Positions 54,016-62,304 of a stretch of DNA of 64,000 bases are shown here, one piece after another. Position numbers and translations under genes: made by a program. Source of the DNA: Rikenellaceae bacterium (GTDB lineage Bacteria; Bacteroidota; Bacteroidia; Bacteroidales; Rikenellaceae); the NCBI GenBank assembly GCA_015059735.1, contig SUZX01000002.1, positions 186,001 to 250,000 on the forward strand, in the 5' to 3' direction. The notes under the pieces are model-generated. The model searched no databases. It was given only the letters and a program-made list of their open reading frames with translations, and was not told where the DNA came from. Positions within the stretch are counted from its first letter, which is position 1; each line of letters opens with the position of its first letter.

Positions 54016-55512
54016 TTATCCTAATTTCATCACGTCGTTGATACCCATGTCACGGTATTTGTTGGCCAATTCCTCGTTGCGGTCGGAAATGACCAATAAT
54101 TTATCTCCGGTCAATAACTCGGTATTTCCACGCGGTACGAAATACTCGCCATTGCGGCAGACCATCATTACCAACGTGTTTTCCGGCAGCGAGATCTCTT
54201 TGAGTGTATGCCCTGTTGCCAACATCGAGGCGTTGACTTCTACCTCCGTGAGTTCCGATTTCATGTCTTCGTGCATGTTAACATCGAATGCCGATTCGCG
54301 TTCTTCGTATGCCAATCCCAACAAATTAGCCATACCACTGACCGTTGTGCCTTGTACGATGAGCGAGATGATCGTGGATAAGAAGACCACATTGAACAGC
54401 AGATCGGCTTGTGGAACTTTTTCTATCAATGGGTAAATGGCAAAAAGAATCGGCACGGCTCCGCGTAATCCCACCCACGAAATATATAATCGTGCTTTGG
54501 TTGAAAATTTACGGAAGGGAGCTAAACAAGTGAAGACCGTGATGGGGCGTGCTACCAAAATCATGAATGCACCAACCAAACAGCCGAGCAGTAAAACTTG
54601 GGGTTGTAGCAGGTCGCGGCTATTGACAAACAGACCCAATGTGAGGAACATGATGATCTGCATAAGCCATGTGAAACCATCGAAGAATACCGTGAGAGAT
54701 CGTTTTTGGCGTAATTTATGGTTGCCGACCACCAATCCCGATAGGTAGACGGCCAAATAACCATTGCCTCGGATCAGATCAGTGAATGCAAAAGAAAAGA
54801 ATATGAAGGCTAATAAAAGCACCGGATAGAGCGAATGATTGGCCAAAGCGATCCGATTTATGGTCCATACCGCCAAACGTCCGATCAGGTATCCCGATAA
54901 GGCTCCGACTACCATTTGTACGATGAAATAGACGACACTCAATCCGATACCTATCTCTCGGCCTCCTTGTGCGAGAACTCCGACCAACAAAATGGTCAGC
55001 ATATAGGCCATCGGGTCGTTTGATCCACTCTCCAACTCCAAAAGAGGTCGCAGATTTTGGCGTAACCCTTGTTTCTTACTTCGAAGAATCGAAAACACCG
55101 AGGCTGAGTCGGTTGATGACATGGTGGAGGCAAGCAATAGTGCCAAAGCAAAGGGGATTTCCAATCCTAAACACGGTGCAATGAGCCAAACAAATCCGGC
55201 CATGACCAATGCCGTCATCGCTACACCCGCAGTGGCGAGTACCACTCCCGGGCCGATGATCGGACGGATCTCCGAGAATTTGGTGTCCATACCTCCCGTG
55301 AATAGAATGATACACAAAGCGATCATTCCGATAAATTGGGTCATGTCCACCGAACGATAGGAGATGAAATTCAACCCGAATAGCATGCCGACTCCGAGGA
55401 ACAGCAATAAAGCGGGAGCGCCAAAACGATAGGCGACTTTACCGGCTACCACTGCTACAAAGAGCAGTAAAGCTCCTATCAATACGATATTTTCACCACT
55501 GATATCAATCAT
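54016..55512 (-). CDS. Potassium/proton antiporter, NhaP2/CvrA type
   Basis: A 498-residue CPA1-family antiporter with about 12 membrane helices (FLGVGMLFGLNF, STMSSTDSASVFSILR, ELESGSNDPMAYMLTILLVG with the family Asp, SWVGLRGAVPILFA) and a C-terminal TrkA-C domain (about 410-495), which in NhaP2 regulates activity. It would exchange K+ or other cations for H+ at the inner membrane. Selectivity cannot be told from sequence. Confidence 0.88.
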   Translation of the reverse strand: MIDISGENIVLIGALLLFVAVVAGKVAYRFGAPALLLFLGVGMLFGLNFISYRSVDMTQFIGMIALCIILFTGGMDTKFSEIRPIIGPGVVLATAGVAMTALVMAGFVWLIAPCLGLEIPFALALLLASTMSSTDSASVFSILRSKKQGLRQNLRPLLELESGSNDPMAYMLTILLVGVLAQGGREIGIGLSVVYFIVQMVVGALSGYLIGRLAVWTINRIALANHSLYPVLLLAFIFFSFAFTDLIRGNGYLAVYLSGLVVGNHKLRQKRSLTVFFDGFTWLMQIIMFLTLGLFVNSRDLLQPQVLLLGCLVGAFMILVARPITVFTCLAPFRKFSTKARLYISWVGLRGAVPILFAIYPLIEKVPQADLLFNVVFLSTIISLIVQGTTVSGMANLLGLAYEERESAFDVNMHEDMKSELTEVEVNASMLATGHTLKEISLPENTLVMMVCRNGEYFVPRGNTELLTGDKLLVISDRNEELANKYRDMGINDVMKLG

Positions 55513-55534
55513 CTTGTTTTGTTAATTCTTAATT

Positions 55535-55585
55535 TTTATAAGATCGGAAGCGGAGTTGTAAAAAGACCGCTTCCGATCAGTTTGT
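55535..55585 (-). terminator. Terminator after the 55.6 kb membrane protein gene
   Basis: A perfect 12-bp stem (GATCGGAAGCGG 55542-55553 with its complement 55567-55578). On the minus strand it follows the stop of the gene at 55593; the T content after it is modest. Confidence 0.7.
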
Positions 55586-55592
55586 TGCTATG

Positions 55593-56096
55593 TTATTCTC
55601 GTCTGATCACACGCAGATCGGTAAGCGGACGATATTCAAAATCGGTATACTCGAAGGCCTGCATGGCCACAAATCGATTGCTGGGAGTGTGGTACAGAGC
55701 TACGGCTACGGCTGGTATATTGGTGTGCCTGCCATTGAGTATCAAGTCGATTGCTCCGGCATTTATATCGTTGACCACTTGATCTAACTCGTTGTGATCG
55801 AAATACAACTCCTCGTAACGAAGATAGCACTGCTCTTCTATGTGGTATGGTGCACCTTCGTTACCTAACAATCGTGATGCCAATAAAATCAGTCCCAACA
55901 GAGCAATTGTTCCTCCGATAAACACTATGGCCGATTGCAGATTGTTTGATATCTCCGAGGAGTATAGCCCATTCAATGCTACACCTAATGTTCCTGCTGC
56001 AAATAATGCCATTGGTATATACAAAGGTTTACGACGTCTTACTACGACATCTTTCGACAAGGCATACAATGCCTCGCAAATTTTGTTTTTATCCAT
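55593..56096 (-). CDS. Unknown membrane protein with two helices
   Basis: I do not recognise this 167-residue protein. It has two membrane segments (about residues 28-45 and 55-73) and a soluble C-terminal half (YLRYEELYFDHNELDQVVNDINAG onward) that ends in a basic tail. Its base composition and start look like a real gene, and a perfect hairpin follows it. No perfect promoter box was found within 100 bp. Confidence 0.6.
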   Translation of the reverse strand: MDKNKICEALYALSKDVVVRRRKPLYIPMALFAAGTLGVALNGLYSSEISNNLQSAIVFIGGTIALLGLILLASRLLGNEGAPYHIEEQCYLRYEELYFDHNELDQVVNDINAGAIDLILNGRHTNIPAVAVALYHTPSNRFVAMQAFEYTDFEYRPLTDLRVIRRE

Positions 56097-56154
56097 ATTA
56101 TGCTTATATTCATTATTTTAACATTTTTTTTATTTCACTTTTGGAGTGATTCTG

Positions 56155-56532
56155 TTAAATAATGAGCCGTCGCAGCCGATAGATATACCGATCTGCTACG
56201 CGTACGACGGCTGACAATATGGAGTAATTATACGTTTTTTTTATTCGCTCGGAGTATTCATTTTCTAATCTGATATTTGCGCGGTACCACTCCTTGCCCC
56301 ATTCACTACGGTGGCTATGGCTCAATAGTGTACTGCTGGGTGCTACGACTTCGCAAAGAATGCGGGTAAGTATCAAATCGGAATTGCTGCGACGTTCACA
56401 TTGCCATTGAGTCTCTTCTGCACGATCAATATTAACCTCTGATACGCATGTATATATTGATTGAGTGTGCTCTTCCTCTCCGAAAAGCACTCCACTTAAT
56501 ATTCCGATGAGTAGAATGGCAAATTTGTGCAT
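56155..56532 (-). CDS. Small exported protein of unknown function
   Basis: I do not recognise this 125-residue protein. It starts MHKFAILLIGILSGVLFG, a plausible signal peptide, and continues with a Cys- and Arg-containing mature part. It is supported by a perfect promoter box 22 nt upstream (56555-56562). The longer frame upstream lies across the promoter and is not used. Confidence 0.55.
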   Translation of the reverse strand: MHKFAILLIGILSGVLFGEEEHTQSIYTCVSEVNIDRAEETQWQCERRSNSDLILTRILCEVVAPSSTLLSHSHRSEWGKEWYRANIRLENEYSERIKKTYNYSILSAVVRVADRYIYRLRRLII

Positions 56533-56554
56533 TGTGCCGATTTTTATTGGTCTA

Positions 56555-56562
56555 CAAAGATA
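56555..56562 (-). promoter_or_regulatory. -7 box TATCTTTG for the small exported protein
   Basis: Perfect TAnnTTTG on the minus strand, 22 nt before the ATG at 56532. Confidence 0.55.
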
Positions 56563-56710
56563 GCAAACTTTCGGCAAAAATCCTACCTCTTCATCGAAAG
56601 TATGCCGGAATATGATAAGGTTATTCTCGTATAAACACAACTTGCTGAGAGCAGAGTATGGAGAGAATGCGTTAAGTTATGTGTGATGCCGTGCGGCAAA
56701 CACATTGCTA

Positions 56711-57526
56711 TTATTGCGGAATGAATATATAGGTGATTGTGCCAACTTGTTTGGTCGGAGCCGAATCGTCAATGTTGAATAACGAAAGACGTGCAGCCCG
56801 CAGCGCGGCCTCTTGCATGCAGTCGTCGCCTCCGGCAGTAATGCGTGCTCCGATGACCTCTCCGCCCCGATTGACGGTTACGGTGACAACAACTTCTCCA
56901 CCTCCCTCGCAACGGTAGGCCGGAACTTCCAAATGACGGGAGGTGCGCACCGGATTAGTAATCGAAAACGATACCGTGACACGCCCTTTAATTTTTACGT
57001 CGCGGTGTTCCTCGCCTTCGCTTGTGCCACGATGTTGGCGGATAGCAGCTTCTTCGGCCAGTCCTTTTTCGTAAGCTTCGCGATTGGCTCGCATGCGCTC
57101 TTGTGCCTCGGCTGCCGCGTCGTTGATGGCGGCTGTATTGGTGCCACGATCATCCTTCAACTGCTCGTTGAGCGCATTTTCGTTTGACGAACGGTTGCGG
57201 ATGTTATTCCAATCCAATTGCTCTTGGGCCATTTTCTCGCGAATTTCACGTTCCAAACGGTCACGCTCGTCTTCCAAGCGGGGAATCTGTTGCAAGTCGA
57301 TATACATGCCTTGCGTATGTGGTTTGCGACCGACAATGATCTTTGATCCTACGAACGCAATCATCAGCACCAAATAGGCTATTAGTGTCACACAAAGACC
57401 GATACGATGGTCGTATGTCCATGTTCCGACATCCGATTTGCGGTTATCGAAAGGCAATTTGATACGCTGACGTCTTGGGGGCTTTGGAGCCTGTTCGGGG
57501 GTGTGTTCGTTCATCTCACGTTCCAT
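56711..57526 (-). CDS. TonB-like envelope protein with one membrane helix and coiled coil
   Basis: A 271-residue protein with a basic N-terminus, one membrane helix (about 44-62), a charged coiled coil (about 78-160, rich in Glu, Arg, Gln) and a C-terminal domain like TonB_C (GGGEVVVTVTVNRGGEVIGARI, then TYIFIPQ). It would span the periplasm and energise outer-membrane receptors, or take part in another envelope process. No ExbB/ExbD genes are adjacent. The ATG at 57526 is 9 nt after a promoter box. Confidence 0.75.
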   Translation of the reverse strand: MEREMNEHTPEQAPKPPRRQRIKLPFDNRKSDVGTWTYDHRIGLCVTLIAYLVLMIAFVGSKIIVGRKPHTQGMYIDLQQIPRLEDERDRLEREIREKMAQEQLDWNNIRNRSSNENALNEQLKDDRGTNTAAINDAAAEAQERMRANREAYEKGLAEEAAIRQHRGTSEGEEHRDVKIKGRVTVSFSITNPVRTSRHLEVPAYRCEGGGEVVVTVTVNRGGEVIGARITAGGDDCMQEAALRAARLSLFNIDDSAPTKQVGTITYIFIPQ

Positions 57527-57535
57527 AATTTCATG

Positions 57536-57543
57536 CAAAAATA
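57536..57543 (-). promoter_or_regulatory. -7 box TATTTTTG for the TonB-like gene
   Basis: Perfect TAnnTTTG on the minus strand, ending 9 nt before the ATG at 57526. Confidence 0.6.
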
Positions 57544-57565
57544 GGACTTTTCAACTATTTTTATA

Positions 57566-57573
57566 TATATTTG
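57566..57573 (+). promoter_or_regulatory. -7 box TATATTTG for lpxC-fabZ
   Basis: Perfect TAnnTTTG, 46 nt before the ATG at 57620, 22 bp from the divergent TonB-like box. Confidence 0.65.
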
Positions 57574-57619
57574 CAAAAAATAATCGGATTTTTATCCATG
57601 CAAAAACAAGATTTACGCT

Positions 57620-59014
57620 ATGTCGACTAAACAACAAACACTCAATAGCTCGATCTCTTTCTCTGGGAAAGGTCTTCATACGGGTCTGCGGGTTACGATG
57701 ACTGTTCATCCTGCCGATCCGGATACTGGTATCGTATTTCGTCGTACGGATATTGAGGGACAGCCCGTCATTCCGGCCTCTTGCGACAATGTAGTAGATA
57801 CTTCGCGCGGGACAACCATCGAAGCTGGCGGTCATCGGGTTTCAACCATCGAACACATCATGTCGGTTCTTTGGACACTTGGTGTGGATAATGCAATTAT
57901 CGATATCGATGCTCCGGAAACCCCTATCATGGATGGCTCATCGCGTGAATATGCACAAGCAATTACCGAAGTTGGAGTTGTAGAGCAACCCGCCGAACGC
58001 AAATACTATCAAGTGACCGAGAAGATGGTCTATACCATCCCCGAGAAGGGAGTTGCCATCATCCTTTATCCCGATGATGAGTTTTCGGTATCGTTGCATG
58101 TCGATTATAACTCAAAAGTGATCGGCAACCAATATGCCACTTTCGACCCGAGAGATGATTATTCTTCGAAAATCGCTCCTTGTCGGACATTTGTTTTCCT
58201 TCATGAGCTCGAACCGCTTATGAAAATGAATTTGATCAAAGGTGGGGATCTTGATAATGCAATTGTTGTTGTGGAGAATCCTGTGCCCGATGAGCAATTG
58301 GATAACCTCAAAAAGATTTTCAACAAGCCCGACATCGAAGTTAAAGCCGGCTATCTGAATAACCTTCAATTGCGTTATAACAACGAATTGGCTCGTCATA
58401 AATTGCTCGATCTGTTGGGGGATTTTGCGCTTTTGGGCATGCGGATCAAAGGGCGTGTTTGGGCTACTCGTCCCGGCCATTTTGCCAATACGGAGTTCAT
58501 GAAGCAACTCAAATACTCGATTCGTAAGGCAGGAGAGAAACCCCGTTACCAATACGATTGCCGCAAACCGGCACTTTACGACATCAATGCCATTCGTCGC
58601 ATGCTGCCGCATCGTCCACCGTTCTTGCTTGTTGATCGCATTTTCCATTGCGATGCCACATCGGTTGCCGGTATCAAGAACGTAACGATGAATGAGCCTT
58701 TCTTTGTAGGACACTTCCCCGAGGAACCGGTTATGCCCGGTGTGTTGATCATCGAGGCAATGGCTCAATGTAGCGGTATCATGGTGTTGCGCAGTGTGCC
58801 CGATCCGGAGAATTACTCGACCTATTTCATGAAGATCGATGGCGTGAAATTCAAGCATAAAGTGGTCCCGGGTGATATGTTGCAGTTTGAAATCCATTTG
58901 TTGGAGCCGATTCGTCGCGGAGTAGCCCTTGTCGAAGCTAAAGCATTTGTCGGAGAAACACTCGCTTGCGAGGCGGTGTTGATGGCTCAGATCGTTAAAA
59001 ATAAAAATAAGTAA
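57620..59014 (+). CDS. lpxC-fabZ: Fused UDP-3-O-acyl-GlcNAc deacetylase / 3-hydroxyacyl-ACP dehydratase
   Basis: A 464-residue bifunctional enzyme typical of Bacteroidetes. Residues about 1-310 are LpxC, the committed step of lipid A synthesis, with zinc His in STIEHIMSVLW and HKLLDLLGDFALLG. Residues about 325-464 are FabZ, which dehydrates hydroxyacyl-ACP, with MLPHRPPFLLVDRI and GHFPEEPVMPGVLIIEAMAQ (catalytic His and Glu). lpxA follows after 17 nt, so both act on the same hydroxyacyl-ACP pool. Confidence 0.97.
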   Translation: MSTKQQTLNSSISFSGKGLHTGLRVTMTVHPADPDTGIVFRRTDIEGQPVIPASCDNVVDTSRGTTIEAGGHRVSTIEHIMSVLWTLGVDNAIIDIDAPETPIMDGSSREYAQAITEVGVVEQPAERKYYQVTEKMVYTIPEKGVAIILYPDDEFSVSLHVDYNSKVIGNQYATFDPRDDYSSKIAPCRTFVFLHELEPLMKMNLIKGGDLDNAIVVVENPVPDEQLDNLKKIFNKPDIEVKAGYLNNLQLRYNNELARHKLLDLLGDFALLGMRIKGRVWATRPGHFANTEFMKQLKYSIRKAGEKPRYQYDCRKPALYDINAIRRMLPHRPPFLLVDRIFHCDATSVAGIKNVTMNEPFFVGHFPEEPVMPGVLIIEAMAQCSGIMVLRSVPDPENYSTYFMKIDGVKFKHKVVPGDMLQFEIHLLEPIRRGVALVEAKAFVGETLACEAVLMAQIVKNKNK

Positions 59015-59031
59015 TAAACATCCCAAACTCT

Positions 59032-59823
59032 ATGATCAGTAATTTGGCTTATGTTCATCCCGATGCCAAACTTGGCGCGAATGTAACAGTAGAACCTTTC
59101 GCCTATATTGCCGGCGATGTTGTTATTGGTGATGACTGCTGGATCGGTTCCGGTGCAGTAATTCACGATGGTGCGCGTCTTGGTAAAGGATGTAAAGTGC
59201 ATACGGCGGCTTCGGTATCTTGTCTTCCGCAGGACTTGAAGTTTGCTGGTGAAATCACCACTTGTGAAATTGGAGATTATAACGACATTCGTGAATATGT
59301 TACCATCAGCCGAGGAACGGCATCTACCGGTACCACTCGTATTGGTAGCCACAACCTATTAATGGCTTATGTGCATGTGGGACATGATTGCGTGGTTGGC
59401 AGCCATTGTGTGATTGCTAATCGTGTTTCGCTTGCCGGTGAAGTACATGTCGGTGATTGGGTAGTGATTGGTGGTCATGTTGCCATTCACCAATGGACAC
59501 ATGTCGGCGATCATTCGATGATTCAAGGAGGAGCACTTCTCGGTCAAGATGTTCCGCCGTTTGTTATTGTTCGCAATGATACATTGCGCTTTGCGGGTAT
59601 CAATAAAATCGGACTTTCGCGTCGCGGATTTACTCCTGAACAGATCGCCACAATTCATGACACCTGCCGCATCTTGTTTCAAAGCGGCCTAAACTATATC
59701 AATGGTTGCGATGAGGTCGAGCGGCAAATTCCGCAAACTCCCGAGCGCGATCAGTTGGTTGCATTTATCCGTTCATCGAAACGAGGCGTCATCAAGCCGT
59801 ATGCTTCGAAGAGCGAGTCGTAA
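59032..59823 (+). CDS. lpxA: UDP-N-acetylglucosamine acyltransferase
   Basis: First step of lipid A synthesis: adds a 3-hydroxyacyl chain to UDP-GlcNAc. The 263 residues are hexapeptide repeats of a left-handed beta-helix (YVHPDAKLGANVTVEPFAYI, IGDDCWIGSGAVIHDGARLG) with the catalytic His in LMAYVHVGHDCVVG and a helical C-terminus. It is in an operon with lpxC-fabZ. Confidence 0.96.
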   Translation: MISNLAYVHPDAKLGANVTVEPFAYIAGDVVIGDDCWIGSGAVIHDGARLGKGCKVHTAASVSCLPQDLKFAGEITTCEIGDYNDIREYVTISRGTASTGTTRIGSHNLLMAYVHVGHDCVVGSHCVIANRVSLAGEVHVGDWVVIGGHVAIHQWTHVGDHSMIQGGALLGQDVPPFVIVRNDTLRFAGINKIGLSRRGFTPEQIATIHDTCRILFQSGLNYINGCDEVERQIPQTPERDQLVAFIRSSKRGVIKPYASKSES

Positions 59824-59876
59824 ATTTAAACCATTAAGAATCTTCAACCTAATTCCTTCTCAAATATTCTTTCTGT

Positions 59877-61253
59877 ATGAGTAAGAAAATCTTGTTGATC
59901 GTTGTTGCGACAATAATGGCACTGGGTGTTGCTGCCCAATCGAAAGATGGTGGTATCAGCAACGATATGTTGGAGCAGATGCGTAAGAGTTATACCAACT
60001 CTCCCGAACAACGGGCCATTAAGAATGCTTTGGCTTCGACTCCTATACCAAAACTTATCATCAATAGCGAAAATCTTGCAAAAATAGATAAGCATTTTTC
60101 GCATCGCGTAAGGACCAAAGGTATCACCAATCAAAAAGCATCGGGACGCTGTTGGCTTTTCACTGGATTGAATATCCTGCGTGCCAAGATGATAAACAAG
60201 TATAGGCTCGGCGAAATGGAGTTTTCGCAGAACTATAACTCGTTCTACGATCAACTCGAAAAATCGAATAACTTCTTGCAGAAAATTATCGATACCCGCA
60301 ACCTTCCGGTCAATGATGGTAAGGTGCAGCGATTGTTTGGCTCACCTATCGGTGATGGTGGTAATTTCCGAGGCGTGGTAAATCTTGTGATGAAGTATGG
60401 AGTTGTTCCTAAGGAGGTTATGCCCGAAACCTATCAAAGTGAGCATACCAAAGCCTATCGTTCGGTCTTGACGCAGAAACTGCGTATATTCGGACTTGAA
60501 CTGCGTGCGGCGAAGAGTCGTAAGGAGGCTATGGCATTGAAAGAGAAACAACTTGCCGAGGTGTATCGTATCTTGACGGAGTGTATGGGTGTCCCTCCGA
60601 CCGAATTTGAGTGGACTATGCGTAATCGAAAAGGCAAAGTAATCTCTACCAAGAAATATACACCTAAATCTTTCTATGAGGAGTATATCGCCGAGGATCT
60701 TAAAGGTAACTATGTGATCTTTATGAATAATCCAATATATGAGTACGGAAAGTTCTACAAGCGTAAGGGCGGAAGTCATGTTTACGATGGCGAGAGTTTT
60801 GAGTTCCTCAATCTTCCGATGGATCGCATTAAAGAGATGGCAATTGCTTCAATCAAGGATAATACAGCCATGTATCTGTCGTGCGGTGTGGGATTCTTCA
60901 AGAAAAGAGCTTCTCTCGATTTGAAAAACTTCGACTACGAATCGCTTTTCCGCACTCCATTGACACAAAATAAGTATGATGGAGTCGTTTCGCGTGCGAT
61001 CAGTTCGAATCATGCCATGACATTGATTGCGGTGGATCTCGATGAGAACGGCAAGCCGCGTAAGTGGATGGTTGAGAATAGTTGGGGCCCCAATAACGGT
61101 TTTAAGGGGAATCTTATCATGACGGATGAGTGGTTTGATAAATATGTGTTCAATGTGGTTATCGAACGCCAATATATTCCCGAAGATATCCTCAAAATGC
61201 TGAAACAGAAACCGACGATGCTGCCGCTGAAAAAGTATCGGGTTAATAAATAG
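59877..61253 (+). CDS. C1-family aminopeptidase, bleomycin hydrolase-like, exported
   Basis: A 458-residue cysteine peptidase. The triad is seen as Cys in KASGRCWLF, His in SNHAMTL and Asn in VENSWG. It has an N-terminal signal-like segment (MSKKILLIVVATIMALGVAAQ), so unlike cytoplasmic PepC it is probably secreted to the periplasm. Bleomycin hydrolase/PepC enzymes trim N-terminal residues from peptides. A 53-nt gap follows lpxA, with no perfect promoter box, so read-through is possible. Confidence 0.92.
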   Translation: MSKKILLIVVATIMALGVAAQSKDGGISNDMLEQMRKSYTNSPEQRAIKNALASTPIPKLIINSENLAKIDKHFSHRVRTKGITNQKASGRCWLFTGLNILRAKMINKYRLGEMEFSQNYNSFYDQLEKSNNFLQKIIDTRNLPVNDGKVQRLFGSPIGDGGNFRGVVNLVMKYGVVPKEVMPETYQSEHTKAYRSVLTQKLRIFGLELRAAKSRKEAMALKEKQLAEVYRILTECMGVPPTEFEWTMRNRKGKVISTKKYTPKSFYEEYIAEDLKGNYVIFMNNPIYEYGKFYKRKGGSHVYDGESFEFLNLPMDRIKEMAIASIKDNTAMYLSCGVGFFKKRASLDLKNFDYESLFRTPLTQNKYDGVVSRAISSNHAMTLIAVDLDENGKPRKWMVENSWGPNNGFKGNLIMTDEWFDKYVFNVVIERQYIPEDILKMLKQKPTMLPLKKYRVNK

Positions 61254-61373
61254 TAATTTATATTCGGAGGTATATTAAACTATTATTTTTTCAGCACTAA
61301 ATTAAACAGCCTATGAAACATCGCGTATAATTTGATACGCACATTTTAGACATATTGGAAAAGCGTTTTAGCT

Positions 61374-61535
61374 TTATTCTGCATTCCCAAAAGTTTGGCG
61401 ACTAAATAGGAAAATCTGCAAGAATATTGCAAAAATGCTCACGCTAGACGGCGTGGGCTTTTGGTTATTCTGCAGATTAGGTTACGCCAAACACCTTGGG
61501 AAGCGGGTATACTAAAAGTACCGCGCTTTTTTTTG
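61374..61535 (+). ncRNA. Structured RNA element with competing helices, ending in a terminator
   Basis: The 366-bp gap between the C1 peptidase and the small secreted protein gene. A nested hairpin is closed by GTTTGGCG (61393-61400) and CGCCAAAC (61485-61492). Within it AATCTGCAAGAATA (61413-61426) pairs with TATTCTGCAGATT (61466-61478), and GCTCACGC (61437-61444) with GCGTGGGC (61451-61458). A copy of TTATTCTGCA occurs at 61374-61383 and again at 61465-61474, so the middle strand could pair with either. It ends in the terminator at 61501-61534. No reading frame of note is present. Confidence 0.55.
61501..61535 (+). terminator. Terminator ending the structured RNA element
   Basis: Stem AAGCGGGTA (61501-61509) with TACCGCGCTT (61519-61528, one bulged base), followed by eight T residues (61527-61534). 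The next gene starts 86 nt downstream, so it could act as an attenuator. Confidence 0.8.
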
Positions 61536-61620
61536 TGCGTATTTCAAAAACTTTAAGGTACAACGGAGTCCCCTGAAAAGCCGTTAAAAGAGTAAGGAAA
61601 ATATCTCAAACTTAAAGAAA

Positions 61621-62016
61621 ATGAAAAAGTATTTTGTTTTGATTGCAATGCTTGCAATAATGTGTAGTTTTAATGCTACGGCATCGAATTTTAATCAACC
61701 TCCTCAGTGCCATTTCAAAGATTCGAATGGTAATGTCCATAATGGAAGAATGGCAACAGTTTCTGGAACATGGCAAAATAATAATAGTAACAGTAGTTCT
61801 ACGTCGATAAGTAGTGAAACTTCTGGAAATATGGGGATAAAAGGGATTGCTGAGGTTCAGGGAAATATTAATTCAACTTCTTCAAATGGGAGTAGCAGTG
61901 GTAGCAGTTCTTCTCAAACAATTACACGAGAAGCTTGCTGTGATGCTAATAGCAATTGTGAAACCGTAAACTACCAATCTGGTTGGAAAACGAGAACGAC
62001 AGTACCACGAAAGTAA
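61621..62016 (+). CDS. Small secreted Ser/Asn-rich protein with four Cys, unknown
   Basis: I do not recognise this 131-residue protein. It has a signal peptide (MKKYFVLIAMLAIMCSFNATA), then a mature part with one Cys (PPQCHF), a low-complexity Ser/Asn/Gly stretch (about residues 55-100) and a C-terminal Cys cluster (EACCDANSNCETV). It is more AT-rich and uses different codons than its neighbours, which hints at transfer. A structured RNA with a terminator precedes it and a perfect terminator follows. A secreted, disulfide-bonded product is inferred. Confidence 0.7.
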   Translation: MKKYFVLIAMLAIMCSFNATASNFNQPPQCHFKDSNGNVHNGRMATVSGTWQNNNSNSSSTSISSETSGNMGIKGIAEVQGNINSTSSNGSSSGSSSSQTITREACCDANSNCETVNYQSGWKTRTTVPRK

Positions 62017-62044
62017 ATCGTTCGTAGTTACTAAATAATTAATG

Positions 62045-62079
62045 AAGAGTAGGTTCATAAAGCAGACCTACTCTTTTTG
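62045..62079 (+). terminator. Terminator after the small secreted protein gene
   Basis: A perfect 10-bp stem (AAGAGTAGGT 62045-62054 with ACCTACTCTT 62066-62075) and an 11-nt loop, ending in five T residues. Confidence 0.88.
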
Positions 62080-62207
62080 CTGAGAAATCTGTTTTAGAAT
62101 TGAAGTTTAATTAATATGGTTGTATTAATCATGTGATCGACATGGTTGATATTACTAAATTTTGGCGAATATTTTGCATAAAATATTGTTGTATCGATTT
62201 TTTTTAC

Positions 62208-62215
62208 TATATTTG
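62208..62215 (+). promoter_or_regulatory. -7 box TATATTTG for the rimP-nusA operon
   Basis: Perfect TAnnTTTG with two TTG copies at 62186-62191 at -33 spacing. The leader is about 85 nt. Confidence 0.7.
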
Positions 62216-62239
62216 CACATCGAAAGAGACGTAGAAGGT

Positions 62240-62264
62240 AAGGGGACGCAATGTCCCCTTCTTT
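62240..62264 (+). promoter_or_regulatory. Leader hairpin before rimP
   Basis: AAGGGGAC (62240-62247) pairs perfectly with GTCCCCTT (62253-62260) around a 5-nt loop, followed by CTTTC. It lies between the promoter and the rimP start and may act as an attenuator or stability element. Confidence 0.5.
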
Positions 62265-62304
62265 CATACTTTTACACAAGGGAATAATCGTACAATCTCG
62301 ACCT

